Shown piece after piece: positions 52,101 through 64,000 of a stretch of DNA of 64,000 nucleotides (its first letter is position 1; every line of letters begins with the position of its first letter). The DNA is taken from positions 19,220,001 to 19,284,000 of the forward strand of contig NC_065532.1 of assembly GCF_020184175.1 (NCBI RefSeq). The letters run 5' to 3'. Both the position numbers and the translations under genes were made by a program. This DNA is from Aphis gossypii (lineage: Eukaryota; Arthropoda; Insecta; Hemiptera; Aphididae). Under the pieces are notes generated by a model. It worked only from the letters and a program-made list of their open reading frames with translations, searched no databases and was not told the origin of the DNA.

Positions 52101-54557
52101 TCGCGATTGAGCGGCGTTCATAGGAATCGAAACGTTTTAATGCAATAAATCATACGACAACGATGAATCGAATAAACGGGCGAATAAAAAAACGAAACAA
52201 GTGGATAGGTACCAACAATGTTCGTTCGTTTGTTATTTCCACAGATGGTGAGATTAACCAATGTATTAATTGCGCGTGTGTATGTGTAGCTGTATGAAAG
52301 TCAGTACGCATATATGCTTAATTTAACTTCGAATTTATATGCGCAGTTTTTTTTTTTTTAGAACTTTAAAAACCGCGCGCAGCGTGTTTTTGACGCTTTA
52401 ACAATTTCATAATATTCTATGATGTTATTCAATTAAACGTAATATTTTTCTTTTTGCCCGACCGATTTCTTTCAAGTCAAACCAATAAAATTTTACTACC
52501 TACCTACTATATAACAACAATGACGTTTGTTTATTAAATTACAGTGCACGACATAACGGCGTGAAGTATATTTTAACATTTAACAAAAATAATAGAATTA
52601 CATTATAATACGTTAGTACCATAACTTATAACATCATATAAATTATAATAATAAATAGGTACTTATCTATCAGCTAGCTATCTTATCAAACTCAAAGCAA
52701 TAATAAATAATTGTTTTTTCTTCATAGTATATACCTATACCTATCAACAAACTAATATTATTAATTAAGATGTGTATACGCGTAATTGCATACAGATTAC
52801 GAAAATAATTGTTCTTTTTAATATTTATACTATTGTACCCCCGTGTCAATAAAATGTAAAAGTTATACCAAATAGACACTATTTGGATATTATTTATGTG
52901 CGTATTTGTGTGTAAACACGTCATAACATAGTATAATGCCCAGGTTAAATAATATATAGCATTATGGTAAATATAGATTATAATAATATACTAATAAAGG
53001 TACGAATTATTTCAAAATCATTATTTTATTAATTGATATATTAAATAACAAGTAATATTGTAATGAGTAATAATAGTCAATAGGGTATTCTTTCAACTTT
53101 CTAGTTACAAACACAAACGAGGCGATTATTTAAACAACATTTGGAGAATAATTTGTCAATTATATTTAAATAATTTAGAAAAATCGAAAATTAAAATTAC
53201 TTACGTTCCTTAAAAAGTGAACTGCGGTGAAAATCTAATAATACTACACAGTAAGTAACAATTAATAGTTAAGATTATATTTTATAGTTAAAATTTATAA
53301 TAATTTATAAATTTAGACTAGACTTTTATAAATTATAACAATATTAATCACACGAATTGTTCTAGAAAATAAAAATATAATTAAGTCTTAATTAGTTTGA
53401 TGCTGATTGGTGTTAAGAAACCTGCACTTATGTAAAAGTTTATATTATATTTATCACCATCCTAACTTTACCTGTAATTAAAGCATTATAATAACCATTA
53501 ATCGTATAATACCAACTAGCCGAATCTACAGAAGTAAACAAAACAATCATAATATGATGTATTCAATACAAGATATATTGGCAGAGGTATGAACTAGGAA
53601 GTCAAAAAGTTTGAATTAAGCTAATAAAGTATATTTGTTTTTAACTTGGTTTTAATTATACTGTATACAATATTTAATTAGAATAACCAAATTATAATTT
53701 TAGTAATATGTAGTTAATACTATAATTTCTGTTTGGTTTCTTGATAAAATCATATTATACTCGTATATATGTTTTATTGATAGAGGTATATAATATTCTT
53801 TGTGTGATCCACGTACTAATTAAAAAAAAAAATAGATTAAAACTATTTTTCTATTTATTTAACTTTTAAAACTGATTAAGTTTTACCAAATCGCAAAAGT
53901 ATGCATTTTAAATTTCCGTTTTTAAACTCGCCATTGCATTAAAATGGAGATATTTTATATAAATTGAGAGCATATAGAAAAATATTTAACTGCTAAAATT
54001 TCCAAGCTCTACTATTATATTACCTAACGGCTGTATATTATATTATACGAATTTATTATTATTATTATTTTAGGTCCGTAACTCGTATTTTTCTTTATTA
54101 ATCTGAGTGAACATTTTCCTTACACTTCTCTACTTAGCTCGTATGTATTTTTAAGCGACTTAAAATAAATATAAAATATATACATTAATATTTTTTAATT
54201 TAGTCAACAAATTTCATTCGTATTTCCAGTATTTCGTCCGATATTAAAGATCATATATCCAAATTATTTAGGAAACAGTTAAACTCGTTCTCAACCAATT
54301 ACCCACTTGATTAAAGTAAATGAATATTTTCGTGATTTATTATTGTCCAATTATATTTGATGGTAAACTATTAACATATTTGGGGGGACTTGACCACCCC
54401 ATCATGTCCCGTCTAGTCGCACCTATATACCTATATGTTACCTGCAATTTATACGCACTGTGTGCATGATGCGTTTGTGTATATATCGATATTATGTGCA
54501 TTACTTACTCGTAGTGATCAGCAACAGTGGCAGGATCATCGGCGTAGCGTAGTCCAT
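49161..54557 (-). CDS. small secreted EGF-domain cysteine-rich protein
   Basis: Four exons, 54509-54557, 50440-50574, 49748-49876 and 49161-49222, join in phase to give 124 aa. The first about 20 residues are a hydrophobic signal peptide (MDYATPMILPLLLITT and following), so the protein is probably secreted. Residues 24-56 hold six cysteines in a compact block (C24, C31, C38, C40, C44, C56). Residues 68-102 form a textbook EGF module: C68, C73, C79, C90, C92, C102 with spacings 4-5-10-1-9. Two further cysteines (C106, C121) and an N110-T-T glycosylation site follow. Each exon boundary splits a codon in phase 1, as is common for extracellular modules. I do not recognise the orthologue; a ligand or matrix role is only inference. 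The first intron is about 3.9 kb. Confidence 0.85.
51879..51925 (+). promoter_or_regulatory. candidate plus-strand core promoter inside EGF-gene intron 1
   Basis: TATTATA at 51893 lies 29 bases upstream of the A of a TCAGTC initiator (51920-51925), and TATATATA lies just before at 51879. The DNA from about 51900 to 52260 is GC-richer than the surrounding intron and includes a donor-like ATG|GTGAGA near 52248. This suggests an antisense or independent transcript, but no coding exon was found. Confidence 0.25.
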
Positions 54558-54627
54558 GGTCGTCCGCTATTAAACTATATCCTCGAGGAGGTTTCGCGTC
54601 TGAGGAGGCTCTCCTCGAATTCCGGGT

Positions 54628-54675
54628 GACGACGACGACGGCGGCGGCGGCGGCGGCTTAAACTTAATATAAAAG
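54628..54675 (-). promoter_or_regulatory. EGF-gene promoter: TATA-like box and GAC/GGC triplet repeat
   Basis: On the minus strand TTTTATATTAAG (about 54664-54674) sits upstream of the start codon at 54557. It is followed by about ten CCG/GTC-type triplets (plus strand GAC four times, then GGC, 54628-54657). The triplet tract would lie at or near the transcription start and in the 5'UTR. Confidence 0.4.
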
Positions 54676-57669
54676 ACTCGCGATCAGTTGGTGTAAACGG
54701 TCGACTCGTGTATACGTCGGACAAATGTTGAACACATGTGCACAAACTGGAAATAGACGACGAGATGCATCCAAAAATTATCGTCCCCGTACTATTGTAA
54801 CGCACATGCACGCACGCCCACCCGGTGATCGCGGTACATTTTATATGGTATGAATATTCGATATTATAAAATATATATGTATATATATATAATATATATT
54901 TACAATATAATCGTCTGTAGCAGAGAGTGTGATGTGATTTTGTTTTTATCTCAATTTAACAACATAATAATATTATAACACATTATTGGCTCCGTGTAGT
55001 GGTTTATCGTTTCGAGTTAAATTTATTTCCGGTTATGTACGACGATGTATATATGTTATACATATTTTACGTGTATTATACTGCTGTCACTGAACTCTGC
55101 TGCTACAATATAATTATATATATATATTATATGTGTGTACACCGAGCTATGAGCTGATGGTCTGCGGTGGTGTGCTGTAAATATACATTTATACATGGTA
55201 GATATTATATACAGCGCGTTTCTTTTGACTACGGCTCTATATGTCTCAGAATTTCCAAATTTATTTGGAAAATGTAAAGCGTTTTAGGCACTTCTCGTAT
55301 ACCCGAATAAGTGTTGCGTCGTCGTTTTCTTCACCCGGACGCGCACGCTGTCGCTAATCGTTTGGTGCAGAAACCACTAAAAAATGAACACTAATACATG
55401 ATCTGAACAAAAAACTGTTTTCAAAAAATTGTTTCAGTCGTATATCGAATATCAAATTAAATGTTCATTCCCCACAACCGTGTAAAATTTAAATATAATG
55501 AGCGATTGGCAAAATATAAATTTCAATGAATTTTTCCTCATTTCCACTTTAATATTTGAAGTGCTTCTCTTAGTATCAATTTAAAATTAGTTTATTACCC
55601 AATTGAAAACAATCAACTGAAATAAAAAAAAATATATGTTACCAGTTACCATTTTGTTACAAAAATGACGTATAGTTGGTTTCTCGACAAACATATTATA
55701 ATAAATAATGAATATACTTAAACCAACGCTTAAAGAACCGTCCTGTATAAAGTTACAAAATAGTTAATATAGATACATATATTATATCACGTTTTACACG
55801 TGTATATTGTATTATCTATAGGTACTTTACTTATATGTGAATACATATTACAGGACATCTTATAGTTATTATTGATTATTTTATTATAACAAATAGAGTT
55901 CGTTGCATATAATTTCACTTCAGAAGTTCAGCGAATAAAAATTAATGTTGACATTATTGCTTCAATTAAGAATTCATTCTAACAATTACTCAAGTTTTAA
56001 AAAAGTAAAGTCAATTAGTTGTATAAAATATTATATAGGTAAAAAGCTAATATCTTCCCATCCAAGTATAGGTAATAAATAATAATAATTTATACTTAAT
56101 ACATAAAACTTATAGACTATAGTTTGTAGCAGCTTAAAATATCTATTATTCTCATAATTAAACGTCTTATAGTATCAAAGATTACAAATAAATAAATAAT
56201 AATACTAATAATCAAAAAAAATAAAAATATTTTCTCGGAAATACTGAAAACACTGCGAATATTTATTGGCTATTTTACACTTAGAGTATAAAATACTAAA
56301 TAATTTATAGTTTAATAAAATAGTTTGATGCTTGCATAAGCAAATTATTACCTATAACTACACAAAACACAGATATTATGATATTAGGAATTCTAGTTTT
56401 ATTTAATAGCTATTTTACATTATTGATATAGTATTATACAATTGTTGAGTTAAACATTTTTCAGTTGAAACACGTGTGCAGTGCATATCACGCCAAGAAA
56501 CGAGCTCTCTTTAAAAGTTATAATTAACGAGTTTCAATCATAAATTTCATTGTAAATTTAAAGACTCACCCAGAAAATAACAACATAATTTCACGTGATC
56601 AAAAGTAATAATCATTTTTTACAAATTTAATTATAGTATTCATTATTCCTATCTGCAGTAGGTATAGTACAAATGTATAATATATTGCTGTTACTTATAT
56701 TGTTTATACTTTATAATAGATATGAAGTTGTCTATATGTGATAAAAAAATAGATGTATTAGTTGTTAATTTGTGGTTTACTGATAAATTAAATGATGTAT
56801 AAAAAAAAAATAAAATAAAAACAGTTCAACGCCCAATTTAAATACAGGGCTAATAAAGACTTACGTCAAATATTTTATAACAAAGGTTATAATAATGTTT
56901 TATAGGTACAAACCATTTGGTATTTCGGTTTTCACTGAATAATTTCATAATTTTCTGTTCTCGCTATCAAGCTAAAGATAAATGTAATATTTGTTAATAT
57001 TTTAAAATAAATTAACAAAACTTTCCATATTATTCTATGTACAGTTGCCTAATTGCCCACATTAATACATTATATAGTTCGTCTCATGTTGATTATTTGT
57101 TATCTCTGCAGCGGTCCATCGTACCATTAATATATTGTAATAATTAATAGACAGTTAGATTTTCGTATAATAATTACGAGACCAACTGATCACTGCAGCA
57201 GACTGTAGGTCAAAATTATAGTGTTAAACAATTGTGACCTATGGTAATTATGAGCCAAAATACGAGAGTATATTACTATTATCTGTATTATTTGATGTAG
57301 TGTTGAGTTTGTATTAATTGTACAGTCATATTAGATAAAATGTATTTCCTGTATACCTGTAAAACATAGGTATAAGTTGTAAATTCATAAGCATAAATGT
57401 ATGTGGTATCTATAATATCATTAGAATGAAGCATATTGTGTGATTCACCGATAATGAACAATTTAAAAAAATGTGCGTGTCAGAGATTGTATCTGACGCT
57501 CAATATTGATATGTGTTAACATCTAATAATATGGGCTCGCTGTTTTCTTTGCCGCTGTATAGCACTCTCTGGAGATTTTTTTTTTTTAGGGCTTATCTTC
57601 TTTTTTTTGTGCGTTGACACTCCCGATATGCCTTTCTACCCTTTCTAAGCTAGTTTTAGCCATTTTTTA

Positions 57670-57905
57670 TCGCTACACTTTTTCGTGACATTCAGTTTTC
57701 ACAGACTTACTCTAACACAATTTTTCTGTTAAATTTCGGGTGGCACGTATAAATGGGTAACCATGGCAACCATGGCAACCATTATAAACTTCTGTTACAA
57801 TTTTTCGTGACATCGAATTTATATACCAATTCACTCTAGACCCATTTTTTATACACATTCTTTTTTTTTTTGAGGGAGTGGGGAGGGGGGTGGCGCGTAA
57901 AGATG
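57670..57905. repeat. degenerate tandem duplication of about 110 bp
   Basis: Two successive units share the order TTTTTCGTGACAT, then (T)TCACTCTA or TTACTCTA, then a T-rich stretch with ATAC or ATAAA, then GGGTGGC-CGTA. The first unit ends with a short internal repeat, ATGGCAACC twice. The unit edges are approximate and the frames are not coding. Confidence 0.4.
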
Positions 57906-60328
57906 TTAATTCCATTAAAAGATAGTTAAAAAAAATTTATTTAGCTCTAAAAATACAGTTCATTTAAATCAATTTATTTAAGTTTAGGGTTTTTTTTCAT
58001 ATGGCGTCGCTTTTGGTGAAAGCATACATAACTTAACTAAAATACTTAACCGAGTAAAATAACAAATACCGATTATACTAGCTAAAATAAACTGAAAACA
58101 AAATATAAATTAAATATAAATAGGTAAAACAAAATAAAATGTCAAGTAAAATAAATTAGAATACATAAAAGTACATAGAAGTTTAGGGTCGTTGTAGTAA
58201 ATAAACTGGTGAACCAAAATGTATGATTTTAACATTAAATTTTTATTTTTTAAAAGCTTTATAAGAATCCATTAAAAAATATAGTTGTTACCATTTGAAA
58301 AAAAAAGTTGATTATGATGTTGGTACAATTGCTTGCTTAAAAATTTAAAAATTGTTATAAAAAAATTCGCCGTTTAAAATAAGGAAACGCATATTTTTTC
58401 TTTTCTTTTTTAATTCCATTTTATCGATCCACAATCATTAAAAACCCCACATAGAACGACATAAGATACACGGTTTAATATTATCATTTACGCATTTTGT
58501 TTAAAACTTACAAATTAATTTTTTTCATCATCGTGTGGATAAAAAAAATTACTCTAATTCACTTCTGTTTTTTGTAGAATTTGAAATGCACAATAATTGT
58601 AAACGTTAATACCTACTTTTTTTTAAAAATAAATCACCTTATAGTTAAAGTAAAACATTTTAATAATTGAAAAATTATTCTATTCAATTTTGAATTAGTT
58701 AAGTATATCAATATTTTTGAAAAAATTACCCATCAAATAATTTACAGTCAAAAAGGTTTTCTTTTATAAGCATTTGAAGTTCAAATTTAAACAAAATTCG
58801 TAAAACTCAAAAAGTTGTTTTTAAGTTAAAAATTAATAAAATATTCAAATAATATAGCTAGAATTAAAAATTGAATACAAGGTTACTGATAAGTATTTTA
58901 TTTTGTAATCAAACAATCTAAAAAATATTCAAGCACAATATTTTTTATAGATATTTTAAGTTTAAATTTTGACCAAATTAGATACTTAAAAGAAGAATTA
59001 ATTATTATTTATTTATTACTTTGATTATTTTGTAGTAATTCCAAAAAACTATTCGGTAGGATTTGAAACTTTATCATATTTACATCATTCAATTATAAGT
59101 ACACAAATACATTTTCATAACGTTTAGATTAATTTACAGTATTTACACTAATACTTATTTATATCACAAACCTATTCATGCCATTCCACATATGATATTA
59201 TATTATGTATATGTATATTATTATACTTTTATGCTAATACTATTAAAAAATTAAATATTAATAATATTAAATGCAATGTACATGAAATTAAATCAACTTA
59301 CCGCTATGAAATAAATTACTTCAATAGCAATATGAAATATATTTAGTAATAAAGATAAGATGTATGTAATAATTTATCATTGAATTCATATTTAACACAT
59401 AAATTACAGTGACTTACTCAATGGCAAGCTACACTCAATATGTACATATTATACAGTAGACAAAGTGTCCAACTACTATCCTTTTTTTTCATTTTCATTT
59501 TAAAATAACCAGAGTGGTCAAGTTTTCTGAAAAATTGTTTCTTTGTTTTATTGCTTATTATTAAACAATAAATACATATATTAAGTGGAGATGGTAGTAT
59601 ATTATATTATAAATTTTTGTAGTTTTGTCTTTAATTGCAACTTTCAACTTTCAAGTATAATTGATTCAAAACAAATAACAATCAAAACTTATTTCTGGTG
59701 TCGATCTTGTCGTAAAGTATAAATCCTATTTGCAGGTAGTAGTGTAGTACATGTTATTTTACTTAAGTAATGAAACATTCAGATATATTACGGAGCTGCA
59801 GCGTTAGTTGCGAATTCAGTCATATAATAATAAAATTTACAATATTATTGAACAGGAAAATTATCTGAAGACTGTATTTGAGTTTTTCGGTTGAAAAACT
59901 AATAAAGTAGCAATTTTTTTTAATAATATAATAATAATTTATTACTTAAGTTATTTATAAATCTTAAGTTTTTACCTAAATCAGCTGTACATAATGGTAT
60001 AATACAGTTGCAAAGTATAATATTTGTTATGTTAAGATTTAAAAATATATATTTATTTGGGAAATTATATATAAAAAAAAAAACTTTTTTATATAATATA
60101 TCATATTATGATTATTTCACTATTTATTAATTAAAAAAGTAAATAGATTTCAGTATAAATATTTATAATTAAACAATATGTAAGTAAATAATTGCTATCG
60201 CAAAGAATTATATCGCTGATTGAACTTATCGGTATAATAATATAAAAAGTTACGGAATTGTATTTTCAAGATAAGCACAAGGTCATTATTGAAAAAAAAT
60301 ACATGCTTTATAGTTACAAGTATAATCA

Positions 60329-60334
60329 TTTATT
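60329..60334 (-). terminator. candidate polyadenylation signal of the GILT gene
   Basis: AATAAA on the minus strand (TTTATT on plus) lies about 230 bases past the GILT stop codon. Confidence 0.35.
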
Positions 60335-60564
60335 GTAAATACTAAATATAAAATAATTATAACAAAAAACTTAGTTTGAAATGATGATACACCAAATTAT
60401 AATATACATTTCACAAAGTAGTAGTACAATGTAAGTCGTTATTTTAACCATAAACTATGAGTTAAAAAAAATATAGTTAATAATAACAATTATAGCATTA
60501 TATTATTACTTTTTTTTATACTGGACGGATATTACTTAGTTTAAAGTTGTTTTTCTTAAACCAG

Positions 60565-62981
60565 TCAGCATATTCCAGCGGGCCTAGGATGTAAATATTT
60601 ACAAATAACATTTTCTAAATCATTTTTTGCTTCGTCTTGTTCAAATTCGTTGTAGACCTGAAATGTAAATAGTTTATAATTTAAAGATACGGATGATTTA
60701 GATTAATAAATTAACCGCGACTATATGCGATTATCATGCAGTCAACATTTTAAGTAGGTGTTATAAGCTTATAAACTTACCCCATTAATAACAATGGAAG
60801 GAATTTGAGCTGATTTTGGTAAAACGCTACGTGTCCGATTGCTATACTGAATCATTAACGAATCGCTTAATTCTCTGTTCATATAACATTTCTTTATTTT
60901 GCCGTAATATTCATCGTACAAAGCCATATTTCTTGTACACTAAAATTAATACGACATTTAAATAAAAATTTACATTTTCAAATAATTATTATTAGTTTTA
61001 TACCTAATGTTATTTAGACAATTAAAACTAAAATACATGTTCTACAAAACCAACAATCCTTTTTATTTCATCATATTATTATAAAAATAACAATGCAGGT
61101 TACGTATCTATCACTAAATTCTCATCAAATTTAATAATTTAAACTTAAACAAAATAATTTCAATTACATGAAATACTTATATTATGATCTATTAATTTTC
61201 CAGTTAATCTTGACAAATTACAGAATATGATAACAAAACAATAATACTTTTAACACAATTATTATAAGTCGATTTTAAGGTATGTTTGAATAATTTTATC
61301 ATATAACACCTAAGTTACTTAAGTTAAGTATGCCACATATTTAGAGGAAAACAGCAAAAGACTTATATTGTGAATAAGATTTTTAGCTTTTATGTTAATC
61401 GAGAAATGTGATTATTTTATAATGTAATGATGTTTAATTTTCAAGCAGCGATTTATTTATTGAAAATATACATTTTTGGATTAACTCGTTGGTATTGTTA
61501 AGCACAAACAATTATAATAATTGTTATCCTTCAAAAAATTATAAGTTACAACAAGCACAGTTTTCACGGAATCTGAAATTCTCATTTTTCAAGTTCAGGG
61601 ATAGGTAACAATATATAGGTAACATTGTTGAAAAATAATTTAATTAAGGTAATAAGTTTAATTTGAATTGTAAGTCAAATATTATATTCTTTACATTTAT
61701 TTCGAATAAAATGCCAAAATATAATATAACATCATATATATCACTATAAGTATTGAGTAATAATGTATAAGATGAAAAAACTATGGTTTTTTACACTCTT
61801 TATGTGTAATTTTAATCTTGTTTTAAACAAAAATGATATAAAAACCAGTAGATTCTATAATTTTGGAAATTCAAATTTGTATTTATTTTATATTATAAAT
61901 AATATAGTGCTATTCAACTCTTAATTCAATCTCCAATTCTTATGTTATTTAATTATAGATTATAATACTTGGGAAAATTTTGGCTAAAAATGTGAAAAAT
62001 AAAAATTTTAATACGAAAATCGTTTTACTGCTAATTTAAGATCATAAGTGGTTTATCTATCATCAACATCACAAGATGAAGTTATAACTATATTATGTAG
62101 TATGTAAATGATATATTATGTGATTTCATATAAATATATACAATTTACGAAAACTTCATGAACCAAACAAAATTAATTACTGTTTTAGTAAGAAGTTATT
62201 TGAGTACCTATTAAATTATAAAATTATGAAAGTAATTCTCACTTGATATCCCGAATGCACTTCACTCGTAGAACTCATGTAACAAACCAAATAATTAGCC
62301 AAAACTTGCTGTTTGGATGGTAATACATGAATACTACACGCTTGCCATTTATTTTTCATACATTCGGTCAATCCTTTTGGACATTTAAAAAACCATTTTC
62401 CTTCAAATATTTTTTTCTGTAACATTTAGAATAATATACATTTATATATATATATATTTAAGTTAAAATTTGAATACATGTTATTTAGTTTTCTAAAATT
62501 AAAACAACACATACATCATTTTCATCACATAATAATTTTGACAAAGAATTGGATAAATAATTTGTAATTATTTAAATATAATATGCAATAATTATTAAGT
62601 ATACTTACGTCGGCATTTCCAAAAGGCACGAAATCAAAGTTGACGTATTTATGAAATTTCGCTAAACTCGGTCCTATTTGATATTTAAATAAATCTACGG
62701 AATCCGAGCACAAACTACCGTAGTATATTGACACAGTTATTTTCTGAAAAAAAAAAAAATCGGTGTAAATATTAGTATTTATTTTAGTATTTCAAAACCA
62801 ACAATTATAGCATTGGATTTGGTATTGTTTCACTCACGGGCGCGGAATTTTGATTTTCAACGTGAGGCACATCGTACAAAGGTTTTATCAACACCTTTTT
62901 AGCGGCAGCTAAATCCATCGAACTAGTTTTAGTAACTATTACTAATAAAAATATGATGGAAAATGTAGTACTAGCAATCAT
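60565..62981 (-). CDS. gamma-interferon-inducible lysosomal thiol reductase (GILT) family protein
   Basis: GILT proteins reduce disulfides in lysosomes or after secretion. Five exons, 62838-62981, 62609-62743, 62243-62416, 60781-60939 and 60565-60657, all end in phase 0 and give 234 aa with a TGA stop. A hydrophobic signal peptide covers about residues 1-21. The active site is CSDS (C60-S63), the CXXS form common in insect members rather than CXXC. The GILT signature is present as C105-x2-G-x2-E-C112-x2-N115-x4-C120. Further cysteines (C141, C152 and others) fit family disulfides, and the C-terminal QIPSIVING block matches the thioredoxin-fold proline region. The gene has a good TATA/initiator promoter. 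Paralogue number cannot be assigned. Confidence 0.93.
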
Positions 62982-63037
62982 TTTTAAGGATAGCTTATTA
63001 CAACTTATACAACACAGTCGTACTCGGTAAAATTATT

Positions 63038-63074
63038 AAATGATTGTAAAACCGTTTTAGTCGCGTCTATATAA
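63038..63074 (-). promoter_or_regulatory. GILT core promoter: TATA box and initiator
   Basis: On the minus strand TTATATAG (about 63067-63074) stands 32 bases upstream of the A of TCATTT (63038-63043), a match to the arthropod initiator TCAKTY. The predicted 5'UTR is about 60 nt to the ATG at 62981. Confidence 0.55.
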
Positions 63075-64000
63075 CCACTGCACTCACCATGTTCCTAGTC
63101 CGTTTATCTAAAAATGATTATATTTTATACGTGTATGTAGGTATGGGTACTCGAAACATTGTACTATGTATAATATTATTATGTATATAATAATAGTAAT
63201 AAATCATGTGTGTAGAATGAAAGTATACCTACTCCCGTAAAATCGGATGATATATTTTTTTTATCTCAGACGATCAAGTATTTAATTAATAAAAACCGTT
63301 GCGTTAGATTACGCATTCATTAAAGACCATAATATCTGTATAATAATATGTTGGTAATAATAAACACAATCTCGAAATAATTAGTTGATTATTTTATAGC
63401 CTATTCGAGATAAATCAAAATTATAACTGTATATTTTATCCCAGAATTTTGACTCTAGTGACATTTATGTTAATATGTTGAATCATCATACGATTTTAAT
63501 AATAATCATATTTATCCATAAAAATTAATTTAATGTGAAAAAATATGTTTCTTTAGTCTTTCTATATAATAAAAAATATTGATCAGGATGACAGCATATA
63601 CCTATTATATACATTCAACATTGATTTACATTTTTATGTTTGTGTATTCTTTAAAAGTTCATTACATAGGATTGATCTTTTTATACAGTGAATCCAAAAC
63701 TATTTATTAAAATAAAACGATTTAGTAGGTATAAGCAGTTATTTATTATAATATCTGATACATATATATTCCCTAAAATTTCCGCTTGATATTAATTATT
63801 AATAAAATAAAATAAATAAATTGTTTTAAATTGTTTTTACGCTAATGAATAAATTTAAATAAAAATACGATGTAAAAATGTTCAACTGCAATCAAGTGCA
63901 TTTACTTCCGCCTAACCACTCTCCACTTCGAATAACCACGTCAATGAGTATAGTTGAAGACTATATTTTACGCTATACTACTGTCTGCTATAAAGCTCAA
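63075..64000. other. AT-rich intergenic DNA
   Basis: No coding exon, RNA gene or clear repeat was recognised upstream of the GILT promoter to the window end. Confidence 0.5.

Larger units (their letters stand above)
54812..60564. other. intergenic region, no gene seen
   Basis: No supported coding exon was found. It contains TA-rich microsatellites near 54870-54890 and 55110-55130 and a degenerate tandem duplication near 57670-57905. A long AT-rich tract with repeat-like character extends from 58200 to 59100. The GILT polyadenylation signal is expected at its right edge. Confidence 0.5.

Noticed and set aside
53213..53229. 17-nt micro-exon between TTTTCACCGCAG and GTAAGT on the minus strand in the EGF-gene intron
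   Set aside because: Inclusion shifts the frame of the next exon and destroys the cysteine-rich reading; direct joining of 54509 to 50574 keeps the frame.

Overview
The window is AT-rich eukaryotic DNA (AT-rich introns, GT-AG splicing, frequent TACCTA/TAGGTA words). Together with gene content and intron style this points to a hemipteran insect, most likely an aphid; the species call is inference. No bacterial, organellar or viral genome is present and no tRNA or rRNA was recognised. Open reading frames of 60 aa or more are mostly exon fragments or chance, so genes were rebuilt by joining exons at GT/AG sites and checking phase.

Six protein-coding genes could be assembled. (1) A complete six-exon, 400-aa sphingosine-1-phosphate phosphatase on the minus strand (10981-16559). 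(2) A complete two-exon, 126-aa POLE3/CHRAC-14 histone-fold protein on the plus strand (19558-21051). (3) Tail-to-tail with it, a minus-strand LRSAM1-like E3 ligase (21354-26840) with coiled coils, SAM-like segment, two PSAP motifs and a RING finger; the expected N-terminal leucine-rich repeats were not found. (4) A complete twelve-exon, 941-aa UNR/CSDE1 cold-shock-domain RNA-binding protein on the plus strand (37449-44333), probably with a 5' noncoding exon near 34283. (5) A complete four-exon, 124-aa small secreted EGF-domain protein on the minus strand (49161-54557). (6) A complete five-exon, 234-aa GILT-family thiol reductase on the minus strand (60565-62981) with a well-placed TATA box and initiator.

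The genes have unrelated housekeeping roles (sphingolipid turnover, replication/chromatin, ubiquitin-dependent trafficking, mRNA translation and stability, secretion, lysosomal or secreted thiol reduction). I see no sign of a cluster acting as one system.

The space between and inside genes holds small non-autonomous DNA transposons. Four are hAT-like with 8-bp target duplications (12184-12519, 25222-25567, 27254-27625, 31229-31412). Three are long-armed foldback elements ending at TTAA-like sites (about 1702-2103, 35808-36241, 40520-40928). Two are tiny palindromes flanked by 8-bp direct repeats (8427-8458 and 18113-18157). The first 10.9 kb, 54.7-60.5 kb and the last kilobase contain no gene I can support. 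The most interesting items are the tiny palindromes, the LRR-less LRSAM1 model with a phase-compatible distant first exon, the opposed splice donors in the 34.2 kb GC island, a NAGNAG acceptor in UNR, and a perfect CAG|GTAAGT zero-exon site at 47453.
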